NCBI RefSeq assembly: GCF_000168975.1
Contig: NZ_AAUW01000003.1
Span: 62,001 to 126,000 of the forward strand
Source of the DNA: Roseibium aggregatum IAM 12614
Lineage (GTDB): Bacteria > Pseudomonadota > Alphaproteobacteria > Rhizobiales > Stappiaceae
DNA: 64,000 nt
Reading direction: 5' to 3'
Part shown: positions 1 to 8,008 of the stretch, one piece after another
Layout of the letters: each line of letters begins with the position of its first letter
Numbering within the stretch: the first letter of the stretch is position 1
The notes under the pieces: generated by a model
What the model was told of the DNA's origin: nothing
Seen by the model: the letters and a program-made list of their open reading frames with translations, nothing else
Database searches by the model: none
Program-made: the position numbers and the translations under genes

Positions 1-32
1 CCCTATTTTTTGCGACAAGGAGCTCATTCTGA

Positions 33-719
33 ATGTTTTTTCGAAAAAAGAAGCAGCTTCCTGTCGTCCGCAACGGGGCCAAGGAAGAGTTCACGCTCTT
101 TTCGGCCACAGACGACACCCACTCCCCGAAGTGGTGGCCGGACACGAGTTTTCTGGTGCATGCGCTCAGCGATGGCGATTTTTCAACCCTGCGCGGTGCC
201 ATACAACTCATGGACGATGAGCACGAACCAGTCTTCCTGACCGGACCCGGCAGCGTCACGAACGAACTATATGCCCGTCTGGAACACCTCGGCTACATGA
301 GCGTCACGGAAAAGCCCCTGCCCGACGAGCTGCAAGGGCATTTGGTCGAGCGTGGCCTGACCGACTACGGCAGGGAACATATCGCCGACTTCGTGATTGC
401 CCAGCGCATCCAGATGGAGGAGCTTGAGGGCAACAGGGAGCCGCTGGAAGACTTCTGCACCAAGTTCGACAATCTGCGGGAGCATCACACCGGCTTCCCG
501 CTGGAAGCCCTGCACACGTTCCGGATGTTCTTCTCCGATCCCCGGTATGATTTCGATCTGGACCAGTCTTCAAACTATCTTTTCCGCCTCTACAAGATGT
601 TCGGCATCGTCGAGATTTCCGATGAAGGTGTGGCGCGCGCAAGCCGCTTCGGCTCAATGAATGTGCCGTTTCTGTTCGATCTGCTTCTGAAAGAGCGTGG
701 GGCAACCGTCAGACACTAG
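33..719 (+). CDS. Hypothetical protein, 228 aa
   Basis: I do not recognise this protein. It is soluble, with no signal peptide or membrane segment, and begins with a basic MFFRKKKQ stretch. The rest is mixed acidic/aromatic and probably alpha-helical. A ribosome-binding site (aaggagct, about 16-23) precedes the ATG. The reading frame has typical high-GC third positions, so it is a real gene. It converges on the minus-strand hydrolase gene and the two share the hairpin at 812-841. No catalytic motif is visible and no function can be assigned. Confidence 0.75.
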   Translation: MFFRKKKQLPVVRNGAKEEFTLFSATDDTHSPKWWPDTSFLVHALSDGDFSTLRGAIQLMDDEHEPVFLTGPGSVTNELYARLEHLGYMSVTEKPLPDELQGHLVERGLTDYGREHIADFVIAQRIQMEELEGNREPLEDFCTKFDNLREHHTGFPLEALHTFRMFFSDPRYDFDLDQSSNYLFRLYKMFGIVEISDEGVARASRFGSMNVPFLFDLLLKERGATVRH

Positions 720-811
720 GTGTTGAAAGCCTTGTGCATCCCGCCCCTACCGACTGACCTTACATCGCTGGTCCCCAATCCGTCCGGGAAGACGAAATTG
801 CGACTGGTGAC

Positions 812-841
812 AAAAAAGGGCGGCCTGAGCCGCCCTTTTTT
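812..841. terminator. Bidirectional rho-independent terminator
   Basis: A perfect 13-bp stem (812-824 pairs with 829-841) around a 4-base loop has A/T runs at both ends, so it makes a G+C hairpin with a U-tail on either strand. It lies between two convergent genes and can serve both. Confidence 0.9.
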
Positions 842-852
842 AAGGAAGCCGC

Positions 853-1809
853 TTATCCGCGGATAAACGCCAGAACATCTTTGTTGAACGCCTCAGCCTG
901 CAATTGAGCAAGGCCGTGGCCGCCGCCCGCGAAGATCTTCAAGGTGGCGCCCTCAATGATGTCCGCGGCCCGGTGCGCTGACGCCTTGATGGGCACGATC
1001 TGGTCGTCGTCGCCGTGAACGATCAGCGTCGGTACCTTGATAGCCTTCAGATCCGCCGTGTAGTCGACTTCCGAGAACTCGTGGATACAGTCGTACTGCC
1101 CCTTGATGCCACCGGCCATGCCCTGCAGCCAGAAGCTTTCCTGCAGGCCCTCGTTGGTTTCAACCCCGTCGCGGTTGAAGCCATAGAAAGGCACCGTCAG
1201 ATCCCTGAAGAACTGCGACCGGTTGTAGGCGGTTCCCTGGCGGATACCGTCGAACACCTCCATCGGCGTTCCATCCGGATTGTCCGCAGTTTTCAGCATC
1301 AAGGGCGGAACCGCGCCGACGAGAACGACCTTGGCCACCCGGTCATTGCCATGTCGGCCGACATAGTGGGCAACTTCGCCGCCGCCCGTGGAATGACCGA
1401 TCAGGATCACGTTCTTCAAATCCAGATGCTCGATCAGTTCGGCAAGATCGTCCGCGTAGCGGTCCATGTTGTTGCCGTCCCAGGGCTGGCTGGAGCGGCC
1501 GTGGCCGCGGCGGTCATGGGCAATCACCCGAAAACCATTCTGGCCGAAAAACAGCATTTGCGCGTCCCAGGCATCAGCCGACAGCGGCCAACCATGGGAG
1601 AAGACGATCGGCTGGCCCTGCCCCCAGTCCTTGTAGAAAAGCTCCGCGCCGTCGGATGTCGTGAAAGTCGTCATTTTCAAATTCTCCTGTTCAAGCAGTT
1701 GTTTTGCGGCACCGAACTTCGGCGCCATCACCAGACCGAGCCCGAGGACACCGCCGCCAATCAGCGTCTGGCGACGGTTGACCTTTGGCCCAACGATCTT
1801 GTTTCCCAT
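853..1809 (-). CDS. Alpha/beta hydrolase, non-haem chloroperoxidase/arylesterase type, exported
   Basis: An alpha/beta-hydrolase of the cofactor-free haloperoxidase/arylesterase family. The nucleophile elbow is GHSTGGGE, an HGW oxyanion motif comes earlier, the acid is in the HGDDDQIVP stretch and the histidine in GGGHGLAQ. The first 40 residues are an extra extension with [10 protein letters not shown] followed by a hydrophobic run, which looks like a Tat signal and suggests export. A GGAGAT ribosome-binding site precedes the ATG. The gene is divergent from an OhrR-type regulator across 113 bp holding an inverted repeat, so peroxide-responsive control is likely (inference). The natural substrate is unknown; these enzymes are esterases that can also perhydrolyse acids. 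Confidence 0.85.
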   Translation of the reverse strand: MGNKIVGPKVNRRQTLIGGGVLGLGLVMAPKFGAAKQLLEQENLKMTTFTTSDGAELFYKDWGQGQPIVFSHGWPLSADAWDAQMLFFGQNGFRVIAHDRRGHGRSSQPWDGNNMDRYADDLAELIEHLDLKNVILIGHSTGGGEVAHYVGRHGNDRVAKVVLVGAVPPLMLKTADNPDGTPMEVFDGIRQGTAYNRSQFFRDLTVPFYGFNRDGVETNEGLQESFWLQGMAGGIKGQYDCIHEFSEVDYTADLKAIKVPTLIVHGDDDQIVPIKASAHRAADIIEGATLKIFAGGGHGLAQLQAEAFNKDVLAFIRG

Positions 1810-1830
1810 CGGATGATCTCCATTTAACTC

Positions 1831-1851
1831 GTGCGCGATTTAATCGTGTAC
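1831..1851. promoter_or_regulatory. Probable OhrR/MarR operator
   Basis: A 21-bp inverted repeat with 10-bp arms (gtgcgcgatt / aatcgtgtac, 8 of 10 paired) and a central T lies 22 bp before the hydrolase ATG and about 70 bp before the MarR gene. The cgATTtAATcg core resembles OhrR operators (ATT-N-AAT). It probably controls both divergent genes. Confidence 0.6.
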
Positions 1852-1922
1852 GATGTATATGTATCAGCAAGTTCGCTCTGTCAACGCTTGCCAAGAAAAA
1901 AAATGCTGCTTAGGAACGGTTC

Positions 1923-2423
1923 ATGTCAGAACGCACTGAAAACAAAGACGCCTCCGGGACCTCGATGGAAACCGGCCCGCAAGGCCAAGGCGGAGATCTC
2001 GACGATTTTCTCTGTTTTGCCGTCTATGAGGCCAATTTGGCCTTCAATCACCTGTACCGGTCTCTGCTGGAAGAGCTTGGCCTGACCTATCCGCAGTATC
2101 TGGTGATGACCCTGCTGTGGCGCCGGAACGAGCGGACGGTCAAAGATATCGGCGACGCCCTCAGCCTGGAATACAACACACTGACGCCGATGATAAAACG
2201 CCTGGAAGCAATGGAGCTTGTCTCCCGCATCCGCGATACGCAAGACCAGCGCGTCGTCAATGTCTGCCTGACGGCCAGGGGCAGCGCACTCAGGGAAAAA
2301 GCCGCGGCTATACCGCAATGCGTGGCAGAGGCATCGGGCCTGACGGACAAGGCTTTCGAGGATCTGAAGTCGGCTCTCGACACCTTGCGTTCCAACCTGA
2401 AATCCACGGGAGACCGGAGTTGA
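1923..2423 (+). CDS. ohrR: MarR-family peroxide sensor, OhrR type
   Basis: A winged-helix MarR repressor of 166 aa. The LDDFLCFAVYEAN segment followed by LLEELGLTYPQYLVM is the OhrR signature. Cys31 sits where OhrR proteins carry the reactive cysteine that is oxidised by organic hydroperoxides. Cys133 is near the position of the second cysteine of Xanthomonas-type two-Cys OhrR. The N-terminus has a 25-residue polar extension. No ohr gene is adjacent; instead the divergent neighbour is a chloroperoxidase-like hydrolase. The downstream HAD gene overlaps its stop codon, so the two are co-translated. Confidence 0.85.
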   Translation: MSERTENKDASGTSMETGPQGQGGDLDDFLCFAVYEANLAFNHLYRSLLEELGLTYPQYLVMTLLWRRNERTVKDIGDALSLEYNTLTPMIKRLEAMELVSRIRDTQDQRVVNVCLTARGSALREKAAAIPQCVAEASGLTDKAFEDLKSALDTLRSNLKSTGDRS

Positions 2424-3136
2424 AAAACGGAACAGGCAACATCACGGCCATCCTGTTCGACAAGGACGGTACGCTGCTCGATTTCGATGCGACGTGGGCG
2501 TCGGCCTATCGCGAGACCTCGCTCCATGCAGCCAGGGGCGACCGGGCTCTGGCCGACAGGCTGCTGGAACAGACCGGCATGGACCTGACGACCGGCAAGT
2601 CCGCGGCCGGTTCCCTGCTTGCTGCCGGCAACTCCGCCGAAATCGCTGCCGCGTGGATCGCCTGCGGCGCCGACTTTCAGGAAGGCGTGCTGACGGAAGA
2701 CCTCGACCGGGTGTTCATTGGCTGCATGCATGATGCAGCAACGCTTCCAGGCGTTCCCGAAGCTGTCGAGACCCTGAGCGCAACCGGGTTCACCTTAGGC
2801 GTTGCCAGTAGCGACAGCGAAGCGGCCATCAGGGCCTTTCTCGCCGGCACCTGCCTTGCCCCCCGTTTCGCTTTCGTCACCGGTTATGACACCGGTTTCG
2901 GCCCCAAACCGGAACCCGGCATGGTGCATGGCTTTGCAGAGGCAACCGGTCTTGCGCCGGGCCGGATCGCCGTTGTCGGCGACAACACGCATGATCTGGA
3001 AATGGCCCGTTCGGCAGGCGCCGGGCTTTGCATCGGTGTCCTGACCGGCACAAGCGCACGTCATGACCTGGAATCCCTGGCCGATGCCGTTCTGGACAGC
3101 GTGGCCGACCTGCCTGCGTATCTCTCCTGTCGCTGA
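2420..3136 (+). CDS. HAD-family phosphatase, phosphoglycolate phosphatase-like
   Basis: A 238-aa haloacid-dehalogenase hydrolase. Motif I is DKDGTLLDFDATW, motif II the serine in GVASSDSE, motif III the lysine in FGPKPEPGM and motif IV VGDNTHDLEMA. The helical cap between motifs I and II fits the Gph/phosphatase subclass. I place the start at TTG 2420: it overlaps the ohrR stop (TTGA), follows GGAG, and puts motif I near residue 15. A longer upstream frame only reads through ohrR out of frame. The substrate is unknown; translational coupling to a peroxide sensor hints at damaged-metabolite repair (inference). Confidence 0.85.
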   Translation: MKNGTGNITAILFDKDGTLLDFDATWASAYRETSLHAARGDRALADRLLEQTGMDLTTGKSAAGSLLAAGNSAEIAAAWIACGADFQEGVLTEDLDRVFIGCMHDAATLPGVPEAVETLSATGFTLGVASSDSEAAIRAFLAGTCLAPRFAFVTGYDTGFGPKPEPGMVHGFAEATGLAPGRIAVVGDNTHDLEMARSAGAGLCIGVLTGTSARHDLESLADAVLDSVADLPAYLSCR

Positions 3137-3142
3137 CGCAGG

Positions 3143-4090
3143 TCAGGCAGATACTCCCGCCCCCTGCCGACGCACTTGTCCGGGTGTCTGGTTGAACTGG
3201 CGCTTGAAGGCCCGGTTGAAGGCAGCCTCCGAGCTGTAGCCGATGTTCTCGGCGATATCGATCAGGGGCAGATCCGTCTCGCGAATGTCACGCCGCGCCC
3301 GCTCCATGCGCCAGTGGGTGACATAGGCCAGCGGCGTCATGCCGACGAGGTTTGTAAACCTGTCGGCGAAAACCGTTCGGGACATGCCGGCCTCCCGGGC
3401 AAGGCTTTCCACCGTCCAGGGCTTTTCCGGCGCCAGATGGATCTTGGACATGCTGCGGCCGAGTTTCGGGTTGAGCACTGCCGCCAGGCATCCGGCCCTG
3501 TCGCCCTCCCTGTCGACAAATGTGCGCACCACCTGGATGAAGATGATCTCCGTCAGCCGGTGGATGATCGCCTCGGACCCTGGCTGCCCCGCACGCACCT
3601 CGCTGGCAACAAAACGCATCACCGCCTCCAGCCAGAAGGCATTCATCGTCTGGGTGTTGGGCAGATGGATGACGGCCGGCAAGGCATCCAGAAGTGGATG
3701 AACCGAACCTTCCTCGAACTCGAAATGACCGCAGAAAAGCTTGCAGGCCATATCCTCGTCAGGCCCGCCATAATAGAGCGCTCCTTCCCCCGCATAACCG
3801 GATTGCCGCACGACCTCGTCCACATCGGCGGCGGGACGGTCCGGTTCATCGCTCAGGATATGCGCGGCCCCGTGCGGAATGACGGCCAGATCGCCGGTCG
3901 CCAGGCGGATCGGCTTATCAAGGCCGTCCACTGCCAGCCAGCAGCCGCCGCGCATTGCCATGTGGAACCGCGCCACATTGCCGAAGGCAGGCACCCGCAC
4001 GGCCCAGGGAGGTGAGAAACAGGTATGGAAATAGACGGATCCCCGAAGTTTCAAGGCATCCAGGATCTGGGTCAGGGCATCGTGTTTCAT
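3143..4090 (-). CDS. AraC-family transcriptional regulator with N-terminal cupin
   Basis: 315 aa. An N-terminal cupin domain of the Cupin_6 type (RGSVYFHTCF, HMAMRGGCWL, GDLAVIPHGAAHIL) is joined to a C-terminal double helix-turn-helix (TVESLAREAGMSRTVFADRF and IDIAENIGYSSEAAFNRAFKR). The ATG at 4090 is preferred to 4174, because family members start close to the cupin and the extra residues are basic and poorly conserved-looking. It is divergent from the small membrane protein at 4275 and may control it. The effector is unknown. Confidence 0.85.
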   Translation of the reverse strand: MKHDALTQILDALKLRGSVYFHTCFSPPWAVRVPAFGNVARFHMAMRGGCWLAVDGLDKPIRLATGDLAVIPHGAAHILSDEPDRPAADVDEVVRQSGYAGEGALYYGGPDEDMACKLFCGHFEFEEGSVHPLLDALPAVIHLPNTQTMNAFWLEAVMRFVASEVRAGQPGSEAIIHRLTEIIFIQVVRTFVDREGDRAGCLAAVLNPKLGRSMSKIHLAPEKPWTVESLAREAGMSRTVFADRFTNLVGMTPLAYVTHWRMERARRDIRETDLPLIDIAENIGYSSEAAFNRAFKRQFNQTPGQVRRQGAGVSA

Positions 4091-4274
4091 GCAAGGCAGG
4101 CTCCGGCTTGAGGCGCTCCTTCTGCATTTTTGCACCAACAGCTCAAAGCGCAAGGCTCCCGGACGATCAGTCAATTTTCAGGGACTTCCGTGCATGGATA
4201 GAACTGAAAGCTCGCAACATCTTTGGGCTCGTGGGCAATCCGCCCTCGGATAACCAACCTGGAGCACCTGAAAG

Positions 4275-4646
4275 ATGTCTGTCCGCTTCGTTACGAAAAC
4301 CATGCATGCCTACCTCGACTATCCCGTCGCCATCGGCCTGATTTCCCTGCCGGTCTTGCTGAACCTCGGCCAATCGAACCCGTTTGCCTTCTGGCTGTCC
4401 TTCCTGACCGGCTTCGCAGCCCTGGTGCTGACGATCCTGACGGATCATCAGACCGGCATCATCCGCGTCCTGCCCTATTCGGTGCATCTGGCCGTGGATT
4501 TCGCCGTCGGCGTCGTGTTCCTGGCAGCACCGTTTGCCCTTGGCTTCACCGGCCTTGACTTCGCCTACTACGTGGTCAACGCCCTTGCCGTTCTGACCGT
4601 GGTCAGTCTTGCCAAACCGCAGGAAGCCGTTCCGCAGACCGCCTGA
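4275..4646 (+). CDS. Small integral membrane protein, SPW-repeat-like
   Basis: A 123-aa protein with four predicted transmembrane helices arranged as two similar halves, each starting with a short His/Asp-containing turn (MHAYLDYPVAIG and YSVHLAVDFAVG) as in SPW-repeat membrane proteins. The function of the family is unknown. The gene sits alone, divergent from the AraC regulator and followed by a strong terminator. Confidence 0.7.
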   Translation: MSVRFVTKTMHAYLDYPVAIGLISLPVLLNLGQSNPFAFWLSFLTGFAALVLTILTDHQTGIIRVLPYSVHLAVDFAVGVVFLAAPFALGFTGLDFAYYVVNALAVLTVVSLAKPQEAVPQTA

Positions 4647-4680
4647 AGGGCCTGCGGCGACCGAACCTTCGGACCAAAAG

Positions 4681-4708
4681 ACACCGGCCACCGCGCCGGT
4701 GTTTTTTT
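4681..4708 (+). terminator. Rho-independent terminator
   Basis: The stem acaccggc/gccggtgt (4681-4688 with 4695-4702) is followed by an unbroken run of seven T on the plus strand. It ends the SPW-like gene. Confidence 0.9.
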
Positions 4709-4838
4709 GTGCCGCAATCCGGACGATCTGCAAATCCTCAGGAACTTGCGAACATGGAGAGGCCGGCATTTCGGACGCAAGGTAGAGGCACCGGAGCACA
4801 TCCGGCCTTCAACCTTCACATCCTTTCAGGAGTAGAAC

Positions 4839-5324
4839 ATGTCCTTGATGAAATCCGCCCTCGCCGCAACTGTGCTGAGCCTTGCTGTCCTGTCCGTCCC
4901 GGCGATGGCCGCTGACGAATACAACACCTCCAGCGGCCTGACTGCGGCCGGCAGCCCGCTCGGTCTCCATGGCGTCGATCCCGTGGCCTTTGTCAGCCTG
5001 GGCAACCGCATTGACGGTACGGCACAATACACGGCCGTGCACGATGGTGTTGCCTATTACTTCGCATCCCAGGAAGCCATGGATGCGTTTACCGCGCATC
5101 CGGACCAGTATCTGCCGCAGAACGGCGGCTTCTGCACCTTTGGTGTTTCTGTTGGCAAGAAGTTCGACGGTGACCCGCAGTTCGCCGCCGTTGTCGACGG
5201 CAAGCTTTACCTGTTCCTGAACGAGGCCATCTTCCGCGAGTTCCAGAAGGACCAGTCCGGCACCATTTCCAAGGCGGAAGCCAACTGGAAGAAGATCCGC
5301 ACGACCGCCGCGACGGAACTCTGA
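4839..5324 (+). CDS. Exported YHS-domain protein
   Basis: 161 aa with a clear Sec signal peptide ending AMA-ADEY, so the mature protein is periplasmic. The body matches the YHS family: GLHGVDPVAF, then YYFASQEAMDAFTAHPDQYLPQNGGFC, with one cysteine in the core. YHS domains are associated with metal sites or metal-enzyme neighbours, but this exported subgroup has no established function. An AGGAG site stands 8 bp before the ATG. It converges on the riboswitch-controlled permease gene. Confidence 0.75.
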   Translation: MSLMKSALAATVLSLAVLSVPAMAADEYNTSSGLTAAGSPLGLHGVDPVAFVSLGNRIDGTAQYTAVHDGVAYYFASQEAMDAFTAHPDQYLPQNGGFCTFGVSVGKKFDGDPQFAAVVDGKLYLFLNEAIFREFQKDQSGTISKAEANWKKIRTTAATEL

Positions 5325-5354
5325 CAGGCTCTCCGGCCAGACAGCCAGAAACAA

Positions 5355-5382
5355 ACAAAAAGGGCGGCCCAGGGCCGCCCTT
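5355..5382 (-). terminator. Rho-independent terminator of the CbiM-like gene
   Basis: A perfect 10-bp stem (5360-5369 with 5373-5382) around a 3-base loop. On the minus strand it is followed by TTTTTG, so it terminates the minus-strand permease. The plus-strand side has no T-run. Confidence 0.8.
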
Positions 5383-5415
5383 CATGGTTTCAATTCAGCC
5401 AAAAGCCTTGAAGGC

Positions 5416-6096
5416 TCAGGCAGCCGCGTCGTGCAGGCGGCTTTCGAAAGCAAGGTTCCGGGTCAGCGGTGCCAGGGTCTTGGCAGCGGCCAGAACAGCC
5501 AGGTCGGCCAGCGGCTCACCCAGGATCACCAGCATGTAGGCAACGCCGAAGGAGCCGACGGACGCCATGTTCTCGGCACCGAAGCCCTGACCGTAGAAGG
5601 CCCAGAAAGCAACCCAGCCAACGATACCGGCCTGGAACGTGGTGGAAAGCGCCAGCGCCTGAACGTAGGAAACGTCAACATAGGCGGTCTTTTCCGGGAT
5701 GATCCGGTTGGCCAGCAGGCTGACGGCCCACAGCGGTACAAGCAGCGTGGTCACATTGATGCCGTACTGCGGCAGATCGAAAGGTGCAAACAGGGCGCCC
5801 TGAAGCAGAAGACCCGCGGCCAGGCCAATGGCAGCCGGACCGGCGCCGAACATCAGGAACAGGGTTGAGCCCAGAATGAAGTGAACTTCGGAAACCCCGA
5901 CCGGATAATGCGGCAGAACTTCAAAGAAGCAGAAAACGGCAACCGTCGTGATGACAGACCGCACGGCCAGGCTGAGAACGCCGCTCTTGCGGATCGTGTC
6001 GAGCGCCATTTTGCCGAGAAGGCCGAAGGAAGCAGCTGCTGTACCGTAGCTGAGCACGATTTTGGCACCGTCGACGATGCCCGGTTCGATATGCAT
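5416..6096 (-). CDS. CbiM-like cobalt transport permease (energy-coupling factor S-component type)
   Basis: A 226-aa integral membrane protein with about six or seven helices. It starts MHIEPG, like CbiM/NikM proteins, whose N-terminal Met-His takes part in metal binding. A further motif is PVGVSEVHFILGSTLFLMFG, where a conserved histidine lies in a helix. AAGGAG precedes the ATG. The gene follows a cobalamin riboswitch, which supports cobalt as the substrate. No cbiN, cbiQ or cbiO partner is next to it, unlike a standard cbiMNQO operon; the ATPase could be elsewhere or the protein may work alone. Confidence 0.75.
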   Translation of the reverse strand: MHIEPGIVDGAKIVLSYGTAAASFGLLGKMALDTIRKSGVLSLAVRSVITTVAVFCFFEVLPHYPVGVSEVHFILGSTLFLMFGAGPAAIGLAAGLLLQGALFAPFDLPQYGINVTTLLVPLWAVSLLANRIIPEKTAYVDVSYVQALALSTTFQAGIVGWVAFWAFYGQGFGAENMASVGSFGVAYMLVILGEPLADLAVLAAAKTLAPLTRNLAFESRLHDAAA

Positions 6097-6149
6097 GTGT
6101 TTCTCCTTTGCGCACCCTCCGTGCGCGAGCAGATGTTGTAGACCGGCCC

Positions 6150-6345
6150 AATGGGACCGCTGGATGGCAGGTTTCCTGGCTCGCGAGTCTCCGCGCAGCC
6201 CGCCTTCCCGGATCGCTCCAGTGGCTCAAGGGCTTTGCTCTTCGCTTACAGTTGCGGGGGCAGCCACGGTCTTGGTCCCTGTTGGGTACGCCTCACCGTG
6301 TTCCCATTTCATCCGCCGTTACGCTTGTTCGGGCGAAACCATCAC
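6150..6345 (-). promoter_or_regulatory. Cobalamin (B12) riboswitch
   Basis: Read on the minus strand, this leader contains the landmarks of the cobalamin element in order: GGTTTCGCCC, the GGATGAAATGGGAA segment, GCTGCCCCCGCAACTGTAAGCG, GCCACTGG, and the B12 box AGCCAGGAAACCTGCC (near 6166-6181). It lies about 55 bp before the permease ATG, so adenosylcobalamin binding should switch off cobalt-permease expression. Boundaries are approximate. Confidence 0.93.
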
Positions 6346-6683
6346 ACGATCTAGGTTTGCAAGGATTGGCAATGCACTGCAAGCGAATTTTCGCCATATT
6401 CGCTCTGAATGCGACATTGCATCGAAATTTTGCCGCCTGAGGATCGCGGAATAAATCTGCCGGATAACCGGAGAAATGGACACAGGGACATCAAACACAT
6501 CTTTTGAAAATGAGCTTCTGCCTGCTGTTCTTTCCGGCCTCCCACGACCGCAAACCAAAGAACAAAAATAAATCCGTTCTTTATTAAACTTTTCTGTATT
6601 TAGGGTAATGGCGATTTTTACTTGCAGAAACCCTAACGAAAGATAACCTCGCTCGTATACAAAGCACATCGTGAGAGTTTGCA
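6346..6683. other. AT-rich intergenic region, no gene seen
   Basis: This stretch is noticeably richer in A+T than its surroundings, especially 6560-6640. It must hold the promoter for the riboswitch transcript on the minus strand and possibly one for the small membrane protein at 6684. I see no convincing coding frame. Confidence 0.5.
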
Positions 6684-6917
6684 ATGCCCTTTACCAAATT
6701 GGGAACGCTGATCGCTGGTGTCGTCTTTTTTCTTGGTTGCATTCAGCTGGCACTTTTGGCCGGCGTTACCCTGGGTGCCATCACCGAACCGCGTCCGGGT
6801 TTTTTCCTTGGCAATCTGACACGCGAACAGGCCCTCGACAGCGGACTTCTGAAGATCATGGCCGCCGTCGCCTTCGGCGTGATCACCGAAATCAGCCGGT
6901 CGGTTGAACGGAAGTAG
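6684..6917 (+). CDS. Small membrane protein, 77 aa
   Basis: A hypothetical protein with one strong hydrophobic helix near the N-terminus (residues 8-32) and a weaker second one (58-70). Third-codon-position G+C is coding-like. A weak GAGAG lies before the ATG. It is 50 bp ahead of the exported chorismate mutase and may share its transcript. The function is unknown. Confidence 0.55.
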   Translation: MPFTKLGTLIAGVVFFLGCIQLALLAGVTLGAITEPRPGFFLGNLTREQALDSGLLKIMAAVAFGVITEISRSVERK

Positions 6918-6967
6918 ATCACAACCTCAGGCTTGCCGCAGGTGAATACCTGTGAAAGTCTGCGGAC

Positions 6968-7492
6968 ATGTTGAGATCGATTCCCTTGGCCGCCCTGGCG
7001 GTATCCCTCCTCGCTGCCACAGCCACTCCCGGCTGGGCTGCGCCTGTCAAGCTGTTCAGCGCCATTAACGAGCGCCTGTCCTACATGCAGTCGGTTGCGG
7101 CCTGGAAAGCGGATAACGACAAGCCGGTCGAGGATCTGCCGAGAGAAAGGGTGGTTCTGGAAGCCGCCCGCGCGAAGGCTGTCGAGAACGGCCTGTCCGC
7201 CGACAATGTCACCCTGTTTTTCCAGGCGCAGATCGATGCCGCCAAGGACATTCAAACCTGCTGGATCGACCGGTGGAACGGTGGTGAAGCCCGTCCGCTG
7301 AACGTGCCCGACCTGATCAAGGACGTCCGCCCGGAACTGCTGCGCCTCGGCAACGACATTCTGACCTTGCTTGCCGAAACCCCGGTCGAAGCCTCCGACA
7401 AGGAGGCTTTCACAGAGGCAGTGACCGTGGAATGCCTGTCTGACGATGCAAGGAATGCTCTCTTCGAAGGCCTTGTGGACGTTCACGAGTAG
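6968..7492 (+). CDS. Periplasmic chorismate mutase, AroQ-gamma type
   Basis: 174 aa. A signal peptide ending GWA-APVK is followed by an all-helical chorismate mutase domain. INERLSYMQSVAAWKADND, then the basic/acidic LPRERVVLEAARAKAV, then FFQAQIDAAKDIQTCWIDRW match the secreted AroQ-gamma subclass, including the conserved RL..M..VA.WK and Q..AAK.IQ positions. It converts chorismate to prephenate, here predicted in the periplasm, where the purpose is unclear in this family. No other aromatic-pathway gene is nearby. Confidence 0.8.
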   Translation: MLRSIPLAALAVSLLAATATPGWAAPVKLFSAINERLSYMQSVAAWKADNDKPVEDLPRERVVLEAARAKAVENGLSADNVTLFFQAQIDAAKDIQTCWIDRWNGGEARPLNVPDLIKDVRPELLRLGNDILTLLAETPVEASDKEAFTEAVTVECLSDDARNALFEGLVDVHE

Positions 7493-8008
7493 GCCTTTGC
7501 GTCAGAATATACGTGCTGGCGGTGACATCGTTAGCCGCCAGCCGCCCTCGATACGACACGGCTCACAAATGCCGCTCGCCTCGCTCGGCAATTTCCGAGA
7601 TCTTGCGGCCAACACGCGCGACCTCGCAGCAGCTTGCGGTCAGGTCTCTCCTTCTGTTCGGGCTGAACGTTCGGCCGAACAATGCAACCTGCAAGGATTT
7701 CGCAATCGTCTCCCACGAACGAAAATCCTGTTTTCCATTGGAAATGTCAGGCGAGAGACCAGAGTCTCGCCGACACGGTGCCTGAGCGCACGACAGCAGG
7801 GGCACGGCGGCTGCTTTACGAGCCCACTTTTTACGAGCACACAGCCTCACCACGCATCAAATCCGCTTTGACGCCCGGTATTTTTGACATTGTTGGTTTG
7901 TTGGTAACTTTTGTGGTTTGTTGTTAAGGGGGAGCAACTATAAATTGTTTAGGCTCTACCTGTACCGGATTCTGCTTTCGGATATTGCCTGGATTTTTCG
8001 GGGTAGCA
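7493..8008. other. 516-bp region without a recognisable gene
   Basis: No frame here has a plausible start, length or composition. It holds several inverted repeats: gctggcgg/ccgccagc (7515-7522 with 7535-7542), ggcgaga/tctcgcc (7750-7756 with 7765-7771) and the self-complementary gttcggccgaac near 7669-7680. A G/T-rich tract with repeated ttgttggt/tggtttgtt words (about 7888-7925) lies before the large pseudo-cyclase gene and may be part of its promoter. Confidence 0.5.
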
